From: an uncultured Bdellovibrionales bacterium
GTDB taxonomy: Bacteria; Bdellovibrionota; Bdellovibrionia; Bdellovibrionales; UBA1609
Assembly: GCA_937980625.1 (NCBI GenBank)
Contig: CALJPJ010000073.1
Coordinates: 1 to 5,196, forward strand
Direction: 5' to 3'
Length of the DNA stretch: 5,196 nt
Each line of letters starts with the position of its first letter. Position 1 is the first letter of the stretch. The translations under genes and the position numbers were made by a program. The notes beneath the pieces are model-generated. The model did not search any database. It was not told where the DNA came from and worked only from the letters and a program-made list of their open reading frames with translations. This document shows positions 1-5,196 of the stretch, one piece after another.

Positions 1-476
1 GTAAGTTTAATTTTTTCATCATTAACTTTAACTTCAAATCGACCTTTGTGAACTTGAATAGGTCCGCAAATTAAAAGTCCATCAGCATTAGGAGTGCTTC
101 TCGAGTTGCGCTTTAAAATTGAGTTAATGCGACTAATAAGAACTTTTGGGCTAAACGGTTTAGTGACATAGTCGTCTGCTCCAGTTTCTAAACCCTTTAC
201 AATATCGCTGTCATCACCTTTGGCAGTAACCATAACAACAGGTATACTTTCAAATTTTTGATTATTTCTAATGAGTTTACAGATTTCAATGCCTCCCATA
301 TCAGGAAGCATTAAATCTAATAAAACAATGTCAGGAGACTTTACCTTTAACTGGTCTAAAAAAGATTTACCATCTGTAAAATGTATAACATCAAAACCTT
401 CCTTGGTGAGAGTGTGGTTTAATAGGACAGCTATATCGTCCTCATCCTCAACCATATAAACCAGTTTGTTAGTCAA
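1..476 (-). CDS. OmpR/PhoB-family response regulator, receiver domain and linker (3' end outside window)
   Basis: This is a two-component response regulator: a cytoplasmic protein phosphorylated by a partner histidine kinase, which would then bind promoter DNA. The window holds 158 codons and ends mid-gene, against about 225-230 residues usual for the family. The receiver is complete: acidic pocket E10-D11 in VEDED, phosphoacceptor D54 in LLDLMLPD, T84 in MVTAKGDD, and K106 in DDYVTKPFSP. The phospho-Asp number and the K-P-F-S-P motif match PhoB/PhoP-type regulators. Residues 134-158 resemble the first strands of an OmpR winged-helix domain, and the last codons read K-L-(Thr), matching the usual I-x-L-T entry. 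The TTG start at 476 is chosen because AAGGA lies 7 nt upstream; the in-frame GTG at 482 is too close to it, and the ATG at 455 would cut off the first beta strand. The gene follows the porin by 10 nt, so they are probably cotranscribed. Family certain; PhoB orthology unproven. Confidence 0.93.
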   Translation of the reverse strand, partial: MTNKLVYMVEDEDDIAVLLNHTLTKEGFDVIHFTDGKSFLDQLKVKSPDIVLLDLMLPDMGGIEICKLIRNNQKFESIPVVMVTAKGDDSDIVKGLETGADDYVTKPFSPKVLISRINSILKRNSRSTPNADGLLICGPIQVHKGRFEVKVNDEKIKL

Positions 477-483
477 TTTCACA

Positions 484-488
484 TCCTT
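484..488 (-). promoter_or_regulatory. Shine-Dalgarno overlapping porin stop; decides a TTG start
   Basis: Read on the minus strand, the porin stop TAA runs straight into GGA, giving TAAGGA, followed by seven bases (TGTGAAA) and TTG. This spacing is ideal for the TTG at 476 and far too short for the GTG at 482. The overlap of stop and ribosome-binding site suggests that translation of the regulator is coupled to that of the porin. Confidence 0.6.
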
Positions 489-1581
489 AGAACTTAAAAG
501 CCCAGTCAACTTGGTATCTGTTGTATGTTGTATCATCATTTGTAGAAACTCCTTGGTCACTAGTCAAATATCTAACTCTAAATTTTGAGTTTTTAGAAAA
601 CTTATACCTAATATCAAAGACATAACCTTCACCGTCACTGACACCACCATTGAAGTCGCCATCATTTAACTGGTCAAAAACAGCGTCTTTTTGTATTCTT
701 CTATAGTTTACATTGATATCAAAATCGCCAATCTCTTTAGCTTTTCCATATCTAAGGCCAACTAAAAATGCATCTCTTTGTGTCGTGGCTTCAGTGTTAT
801 TGGCAACATTTACATAAAAGCTAGCAGGCTGGCCCATAGCGTCGACTGTGGCCATTAAAAACCCCTCTATGACTCTGTAGTCGTTAAAATATACTTCCTT
901 AGTGTTCGCTCCACCGTCATTGTCATGGTCGTAAAGAGAGTTTCTTGTGGAACTATTAATTGGTTCGAAATCTTCAGTGTTCATTGCGTAGTATCCGCCA
1001 CCCATTTTTATTTTTACAGTGTCACCAAATGATAGCCCCAGTTGCCCACCAAGAACGGAGGTTTCTTCACCCTCTTTGTTTTCATCAATAAAGTAGCCAA
1101 CAATATTTGAAAATAAATTAATGTCTCCAAAATTATGATTTACTTTAAAATGACCACCTTCAGGAGTTAAGTCACCATCCCAAAGTAAATCACTTCCACC
1201 AACTCTTAATAATGGGTTTTTAACTTTTCCACCTTCAAAAACTATTTGGTCATATAACTTCCAGGTAATATAAGCCATATCTAAGTTAAATGCTTTATTG
1301 CCTCCAAAACTGTCATTTGAAATATTTGTAGAAGCAATATTATCTTTGCTTCCAATACTTGCCCCTGTGGCTAAGCGAAGAGTAGCTTTTATATCTTCAT
1401 TAATATTGGCTTTTAATTTTAACCGGGCTCTTAATCTTTGACGCCACCTTTCACTGGTTTCTTCTTTATCAATAACCTCAGTACGTAACCTTATATCGCC
1501 ATTGATGGAAATATTTTCTGTCCAGTCGGCGAAAGCTAGGTTGGATAATATTAATGTAAATATAAGTGCTAATTTTTGCAT
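487..1581 (-). CDS. Outer-membrane porin, Porin_5-type (putative porin)
   Basis: This 364-residue protein is predicted to form an outer-membrane beta-barrel that lets small solutes pass; its substrate is unknown. It has a signal peptide with a basic start and hydrophobic core, and a probable signal peptidase I site after A-F-A at residue 18. The mature chain opens with a strand followed by an Arg-rich segment (R46-x-R48-Q-R-L-R-A-R53), carries a D-L-L-W-D-G-D-L-T-P-E-G block (131-142), and has an N-D-G-D-F-N-G-G stretch near 306-313, all reminiscent of Porin_5 proteins. It ends in aromatic-rich strands and a terminal Phe, the BAM recognition signal. Residues 218-229 form a D-x-D-x-D-G-x5-E loop like a calcium site. 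The ATG at 1581 is preceded by AAAGGA with 6-nt spacing. It is the first gene of a likely operon with the response regulator downstream. It lacks clear resemblance to OprP/OprO phosphate porins, so phosphate specificity is not claimed. Confidence 0.88.
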   Translation of the reverse strand: MQKLALIFTLILSNLAFADWTENISINGDIRLRTEVIDKEETSERWRQRLRARLKLKANINEDIKATLRLATGASIGSKDNIASTNISNDSFGGNKAFNLDMAYITWKLYDQIVFEGGKVKNPLLRVGGSDLLWDGDLTPEGGHFKVNHNFGDINLFSNIVGYFIDENKEGEETSVLGGQLGLSFGDTVKIKMGGGYYAMNTEDFEPINSSTRNSLYDHDNDGGANTKEVYFNDYRVIEGFLMATVDAMGQPASFYVNVANNTEATTQRDAFLVGLRYGKAKEIGDFDINVNYRRIQKDAVFDQLNDGDFNGGVSDGEGYVFDIRYKFSKNSKFRVRYLTSDQGVSTNDDTTYNRYQVDWAFKF

Positions 1582-1587
1582 TTTTGA

Positions 1588-1593
1588 TCCTTT
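1588..1593 (-). promoter_or_regulatory. Ribosome-binding site of the porin gene
   Basis: AAAGGA on the minus strand lies 6 nt before the ATG at 1581. It supports that ATG as the start, together with the signal peptide that follows immediately. Confidence 0.7.
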
Positions 1594-1666
1594 GCTAATT
1601 TTTTAGTAAATCTAAATCTATACTTTGACTAAAATTTGTCTATATTACATTTTGAATATAAATATT

Positions 1667-1706
1667 CTGTTATTCATTTATTAGAGAACTGTTAGGAAAC
1701 TGTTAG
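1667..1706 (-). promoter_or_regulatory. Four 11-bp phased repeats, Pho-box-like operator upstream of porin
   Basis: On the minus strand, four 7-mers begin exactly 11 bp apart: CTAACAG (1706-1700), CTAACAG (1695-1689), CTAATAA (1684-1678) and ATAACAG (1673-1667). Read on the plus strand they are CTGTTAT, TTATTAG, CTGTTAG and CTGTTAG, close to the E. coli PhoB half-site CTGTCAT with the same 4-bp gap; read on the minus strand they resemble the TTAACA-type boxes of Bacillus PhoP. OmpR-family dimers commonly bind such direct repeats. Candidate -10 hexamers follow at 1660-1655 (TATATT) and 1647-1642 (TAATAT), and no good -35 is present, as expected for an activator-dependent promoter. The repeats are seen directly; binding by the adjacent regulator is inferred. 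Confidence 0.55.
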
Positions 1707-1802
1707 ACTTATTGGCTGTTTAGCTTTATTTAGTTTTGAACAAATGGTTGCTAGGCATAGAAAGGTGAAGCGGGTAGGGATGTTAATCTTATACCAAATA
1801 TA

Positions 1803-1921
1803 TTAAATAACTCCCTAAATTTTGAAGTCCACTTAAATTATGATGCGCAGAGTTTTCCCGGAGGGATTTGTTTGAGCACATTATGATTTAAGTGGACTTC
1901 AAAATTTAGAGAATTATTTAA
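1803..1921. repeat. Large imperfect inverted repeat, 46-bp arms with 27-bp loop
   Basis: Arms 1803-1848 and 1876-1921 are inverted copies of each other with a 24-bp perfect core (1815-1838 against 1886-1909). Of the 46 pairs, 41 are Watson-Crick, and all five differences are transitions (C/A at 1814/1910, 1811/1913 and 1846/1878; T/G at 1839/1885; G/T at 1842/1882). The loop contains a small TCCC-GGA-GGGA hairpin. It could be a MITE or REP-like nonautonomous element, or a strong RNA structure ending transcripts of the upstream operon. I see no convincing target-site duplication, no transposase and no U-tract at either end, so neither reading is settled. Confidence 0.8.
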
Positions 1922-1944
1922 CAGGTCAGATATTACTAGTTTAT

Positions 1945-1989
1945 ACCCAGATCTATGAATTCATTTAAATTTAACCCATAGATTTGGGT
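1945..1989 (-). terminator. Hairpin directly after spmAB-like stop codon (weak terminator candidate)
   Basis: Arms 1946-1957 (CCCAGATCTATG on plus) and 1977-1988 (CATAGATTTGGG) form a 12-bp stem with one mismatch, extended by an A-T pair at 1945/1989, around a 19-nt AT-rich loop. It begins immediately beyond the stop codon of the SpmAB-like gene, which fits an mRNA 3' end or stabilising stem. The long loop and missing U-run argue against a strong intrinsic terminator. Confidence 0.4.
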
Positions 1990-3231
1990 TTATAGTAAGT
2001 GGCTATAGGCCCATCTGCAGGCAATAACAGCGCCAATGACCCCGGCTAAATCAGCCAGTAAAGCAACTGATAAAGTATGTCTAATTTTTTTAACTTGAAT
2101 AGCCCCAAAGTAAACGGCAATAACATAGAAGGTGGTTTCTGTACTACCTTGAATAGTACTTACTAAATAACCTATATAGCTATCAGGGCCTATGCTGGGA
2201 TCATTAATGGTTGAGGCTAAAACTCCATAGGCCCCTGAGCCAGAAAGTGGTCTGAGTAAAGCCATGGGTAGAGCCTCTGCAGGTAAACCAATAAAGTGAG
2301 TGAGTTTTGCTAAATGGCTGACAAAAAAGTTAAGTGCTCCACTGGCACGAAACATTCCTATGGCCACTAATATGGTGACTAAAAAAGGAATAATTTTAAC
2401 AGCCACATTAAACCCATCTTTAGCACCTTCAACCATGGCTTCATAAACGGGAACTTTTTTAAAAATTCCATAAATTATAACACCACATATTAACAGTGGG
2501 ATCATAAATGGCGAGGCTTTTGAGCCAATAGCTAAAAGTAAAGGTATTAACCCAACTAGCCCAATTAGAAACAAATATTGGGGCAGTTTAATTTGAGAGT
2601 TATGGCTTGTTGCTAAGTTTTTATTCTTTGTAAAAATTTTAGCTAAGACCAAGGCTACGACAGAGGAGCAAAGAGTAGCAAATAAAGTTGTGGGTAAAAT
2701 ACCGGCGGGATCACTTGAGCCAGCTGATGCTCTTAAAGCAATTACACCAGTTGGTATTAAAGTGACACTTGATGTGTTAAGAGCTAAAAATAAAATCATT
2801 GAATCACTGGCTGTGTCTTTATTTTTATTGAGTGTGTTTAACTCTTGCATAGCTTTAATACCAAAGGGGGTTGCGGCATTGGCAAGTCCCATCATATTCG
2901 CTGACATATTCATTATAATTGAACCCATAGCTGGATGATTTTCAGGTATGTCTGGAAAGATTTTAATTAAAAATGGACGAAGTAAGCGGCTTAATAAATT
3001 GAGCATTCCACCTGCTTCAGCTACTTTCATTAGGCCTAAAAAAAAAGCCATAATTCCAATAAGCCCAAGAGAAAGAGTAACGGCAGACTTAGAAGAATCG
3101 ACAACCGATTGGCTGAGTGCCATCATTGGGCTAATATTGGTTTTATCGTTAATTATTGGTGAATAATTAACTTGGTAAAAAGTAGAGAAACCAAAAGCAA
3201 TTAAAATTAAACTGGCAAAAACTTTATTCAT
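1990..3231 (-). CDS. Fused SpmA-SpmB-type membrane protein (nucleoside recognition/Gate domain)
   Basis: This 413-residue inner-membrane protein joins the two spore maturation proteins SpmA and SpmB of Bacillus in one chain. In Bacillus they affect spore core dehydration; in non-sporulating Gram-negatives the role of the fusion is unknown, and the Gate domains suggest transport or channel gating. The SpmA half (about 1-205) carries N-M-S-A-N-M-M-G-L-A-N-A-A-T-P-F-G (108-124) and L-N-T-S-S-V-T-L-I-P (151-160). The SpmB half (about 217-413) carries L-R-P-L-S-G-S-G-A-Y-G (326-336), Q-G-S-T-E-T-T-F-Y-V (361-370) and A-V-Y-F-G (372-376). There are roughly nine to eleven hydrophobic segments. Both halves look complete, with all signature motifs present. 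The ATG overlaps the stop of the RND gene by 4 nt (ATGA) and lacks a strong Shine-Dalgarno, so translation is probably coupled. A hairpin follows the stop. Confidence 0.92.
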   Translation of the reverse strand: MNKVFASLILIAFGFSTFYQVNYSPIINDKTNISPMMALSQSVVDSSKSAVTLSLGLIGIMAFFLGLMKVAEAGGMLNLLSRLLRPFLIKIFPDIPENHPAMGSIIMNMSANMMGLANAATPFGIKAMQELNTLNKNKDTASDSMILFLALNTSSVTLIPTGVIALRASAGSSDPAGILPTTLFATLCSSVVALVLAKIFTKNKNLATSHNSQIKLPQYLFLIGLVGLIPLLLAIGSKASPFMIPLLICGVIIYGIFKKVPVYEAMVEGAKDGFNVAVKIIPFLVTILVAIGMFRASGALNFFVSHLAKLTHFIGLPAEALPMALLRPLSGSGAYGVLASTINDPSIGPDSYIGYLVSTIQGSTETTFYVIAVYFGAIQVKKIRHTLSVALLADLAGVIGAVIACRWAYSHLL

Positions 3232-5196
3232 ATAGATTCATTTTTTGTGAATAAATATTTAAATATACTAAATATAAAATCTAATATTTTTTTTATCAGT
3301 GCTGAAATGTCATCTAATATTCGTATAAAACAGGGAAAGTAAACTAATGTTAGTATAGAGCCAATAAATAATCCCCAGCCTAATGCTAAGGCGATGGGAA
3401 CTATAAAAGGGTCAGAGCCCCCAATACCAGTAATAGCTGCGACAGAATCTCCATATGCTGTTGGCATTAAACCACTAACAGTAGTAATCGTAGTTAAAAC
3501 AATTGGACGAAGCCTCTGGCCAGCAGCCTCAATAATTGAATTAGATAAATCCATACCTCGCCTACGACATGAATTCACAAAGTCTGTTAAGACAATAGAG
3601 TTATTAACAATAACTCCGGCCAAAGCCACAGTGCCTAACAAAGACATAAAGCCAAATGGGCGTCCGTGAGCGAGCATAGCTAAAGCAGCTCCAACAAAGC
3701 CTAAAGGAATAGAAGTTAAAATTAAAATGGGCTGCAACAAGTTTCTGAAGGTCACAACTAGCAATGAGAATATAAAAAAGAAAGCAGCTAAAAAAGAAAC
3801 AAGTAATGATTGCATTGAGTCTGCCGTGTCTTTATCCATACCTCCATAAGAATGGGAGTAGCCAGGGTAGTTTTTTAAAATTTCAGCTACTTTTGGCTTT
3901 ATTTTACTCATTGGTAAGGCTGAGTCTGATGGGTCAATTGAGTCGGCTGCAACATTTATAACTCGTTTATAATCTAAATGTTGGATCATACTTAAGGATT
4001 GAGACTTTTCAATATTAGTTAGTGGCTTGATGCGAGTTAAATTTCCACGTCGATTACCAACTTTGTAATTTTCAAGTATGTTTTTAATGTTTGATGTGCT
4101 TTGTCCTTGATCATCAATTTTCACTCTAATATTTACTTCCTCATCTAGGGTACGTACAGAAGTGGCGATAACCCCCTCAAAAGAAGCCCTTAAACTTTGT
4201 GAAAGTTGTGAAACTGACACTCCAGCTGCTGCCATAGGAACTTGTATAGGTTTAATTAACCATTCGTCTTTACCGGGAACATATGAATCTTCAATATTTT
4301 TTGAAAGTCCGTCTAACTTTAACTGCTCTTTGATTTTGGCGGAGATTTCAAGAAGAGTAGCGTAGTCATCACCTGTTATATCTATGGAAATATCACGGCC
4401 AGTTGGTGGGCCTTGGCTAGGAACTTCTAGTGTCACAGACTCTATTCCCTCAGGCTTTGGAAGAGCTTTTTTAACGTCAGCCATTATATCTGTAAGTGAA
4501 CGGTGGGCCGGTTTATTCGGATTGATATTTAGCTGAATATTTACAAACTGATTCCCATACTTGGTTTGAGGGTCGAGACTGTCTTTTTGGATAACTCCAA
4601 CAGTTGTTAAATAATTTTTAATTTCAGACTTAGGAAGCTCAGAAATAACTTTTTCAATGGGTTTGATTAATTCAGTCATTCCATCTAAGGAGATAGAAGT
4701 TGGCCCAACAACCTTAACAAAAAATAAATCAACTCCATCTGATGAGAAAAGTTTAAATTTACCTAAGCCAAAAATTAAACCAACAGTAGTTGCTAGTAGT
4801 ATAACCCCTGAAGCCATCATTAAATATCTGTAGCGTAAACTCCAGCCGACATAGCGCTTATAACGATTAATGACAGGAATAAACCATTGAGCTTTTTTAT
4901 TTTTAGGTTTTTTATTGCCAACCCAGTTAGAAAAATGTGAAGGCATAATTAAAAACACTTCGAATAAAGAAAAAGCTAAAGCTAAAATAACCATGATTGG
5001 AATTTGTAAGATAAAGGCACCGAATATGCCGGTCATGAAAAGCATTGGAGCAAAAGAAGATACTGTAGTTAAAATTGAAGCTGTCACTGGGCCTAGTACT
5101 TCAAGGGTGCCATTGGTAATTGATTTTATTTTATCACCAGTGCGCTCGTACTGGCTCCAAATATTTTCACTAACAACTATGGCATCATCGACGAGC
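3228..5196 (-). CDS. RND (AcrB-type) efflux permease, C-terminal two thirds (5' end outside window)
   Basis: This inner-membrane pump uses the proton gradient to export drugs or other small molecules, normally with a membrane-fusion protein and a TolC-like outer-membrane channel, neither visible here. The window holds 655 codons. The first residues, L-V-D-D-A-I-V-V-S-E-N, are the TM4 motif with the two proton-relay aspartates (AcrB D407/D408), so about 400 residues are missing and the full protein should be about 1,050, normal for the family. TM5-TM6 lie at about 42-86, TM7 at 125-145, a second periplasmic loop of about 315 residues follows, and TM8-TM12 fill about 461-624. TM10 reads G-V-I-V-N-N-S-I-V-L, placing Asn where AcrB has relay Lys940; TM11 has Q-R-L-R-P-I-V-L-T-T. 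The GTG at 5087 is internal, not the start. The last codon overlaps the SpmAB-like start. Substrate cannot be told. Confidence 0.95.
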   Translation of the reverse strand, partial: LVDDAIVVSENIWSQYERTGDKIKSITNGTLEVLGPVTASILTTVSSFAPMLFMTGIFGAFILQIPIMVILALAFSLFEVFLIMPSHFSNWVGNKKPKNKKAQWFIPVINRYKRYVGWSLRYRYLMMASGVILLATTVGLIFGLGKFKLFSSDGVDLFFVKVVGPTSISLDGMTELIKPIEKVISELPKSEIKNYLTTVGVIQKDSLDPQTKYGNQFVNIQLNINPNKPAHRSLTDIMADVKKALPKPEGIESVTLEVPSQGPPTGRDISIDITGDDYATLLEISAKIKEQLKLDGLSKNIEDSYVPGKDEWLIKPIQVPMAAAGVSVSQLSQSLRASFEGVIATSVRTLDEEVNIRVKIDDQGQSTSNIKNILENYKVGNRRGNLTRIKPLTNIEKSQSLSMIQHLDYKRVINVAADSIDPSDSALPMSKIKPKVAEILKNYPGYSHSYGGMDKDTADSMQSLLVSFLAAFFFIFSLLVVTFRNLLQPILILTSIPLGFVGAALAMLAHGRPFGFMSLLGTVALAGVIVNNSIVLTDFVNSCRRRGMDLSNSIIEAAGQRLRPIVLTTITTVSGLMPTAYGDSVAAITGIGGSDPFIVPIALALGWGLFIGSILTLVYFPCFIRILDDISALIKKILDFIFSIFKYLFTKNESI

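Larger units (their letters stand above)
1582..1989. other. 408-bp intergenic region between spmAB-like gene and porin
   Basis: I find no gene here. From the porin side it holds the porin leader and RBS (1582-1660), the phased repeats (1667-1706), about 95 bp with nothing recognisable (1707-1802), a large inverted repeat (1803-1921) and a hairpin at the end of the spmAB-like gene (1945-1989). A minus-strand frame stays open for about 30 codons and ends at 1692, but it has no start codon, so I do not call it a gene. Confidence 0.75.

Noticed and set aside
271..459. Plus-strand open frame of 62 codons
   Set aside because: It lies antisense to the response regulator receiver domain, whose catalytic residues are all intact on the minus strand.
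1692..1802. Minus-strand frame open for about 30 codons in the intergenic region, ending at 1692
   Set aside because: It has no start codon or ribosome-binding site and runs into the operator-like repeats; I could not link it to any protein family.
1849..1890. GGAGG followed by TTG in the loop of the inverted repeat (plus strand)
   Set aside because: It would give a reading frame of only seven codons ending in the right arm; more likely chance.
1795..1930. Target-site duplication flanking the large inverted repeat
   Set aside because: The flanks are AT-rich on both sides, but no direct repeat stands out above chance, so insertion of a mobile element is not proven.
2690..3166. Two plus-strand open frames (2690-2938 and 2948-3166)
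   Set aside because: They are antisense to the SpmAB-like gene and have no recognisable protein features.
3394..4365. Plus-strand open frames at 3394-3669 and 4162-4365
   Set aside because: They are antisense to the well-conserved RND pump.
5085..5087. GTG as a possible start of the RND gene
   Set aside because: The frame stays open to the window edge and encodes the conserved TM4 motif with the two aspartates, so the GTG is an internal Val codon.

Overview
The window comes from an AT-rich Gram-negative genome (roughly 35-40% G+C by eye). The Gram-negative call rests on an outer-membrane porin with a signal peptide and a C-terminal Phe, and on an RND-family pump. A low-GC Bdellovibrio-like or marine gammaproteobacterial host is plausible, but I cannot place it further. 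All four genes lie on the minus strand, so transcription runs from high to low coordinates. There is no rRNA, tRNA, CRISPR array or recognisable transposase.

Layout in transcription order. (1) 5196-3228 is the C-terminal 655 residues of an RND efflux permease; its start lies outside the window. (2) 3231-1990 is a complete fused SpmA-SpmB-type membrane protein with two nucleoside-recognition/Gate domains. Its ATG overlaps the RND stop codon in an ATGA, so the two genes are very probably one operon with coupled translation. (3) 1989-1582 is a 408-bp gap without a gene. It holds a hairpin directly after the spmAB stop, a large inverted repeat (46-bp arms, 27-bp loop), and, next to the porin, four 7-bp motifs at exact 11-bp spacing that resemble PhoB/PhoP-type binding half-sites. 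(4) 1581-487 is a complete outer-membrane porin of the Porin_5 type. (5) 476-1 is the receiver domain and linker of an OmpR/PhoB-type response regulator, cut by the window edge as its DNA-binding domain begins. It probably starts at a TTG codon, and its Shine-Dalgarno overlaps the porin stop codon.

The window therefore shows two units: an efflux/SpmAB operon (only its tail visible) and a porin-response regulator operon. The most interesting point is that the second unit encodes an OmpR/PhoB-type regulator and carries 11-bp phased direct repeats, the spacing this regulator family commonly recognises, upstream of its first gene. This suggests a self-regulated porin operon, possibly a phosphate- or nutrient-responsive one. 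The RND-SpmAB coupling is the second point of interest, because SpmAB fusions in non-sporulating Gram-negatives have no settled function. I see no clear evidence of a wholly new system.
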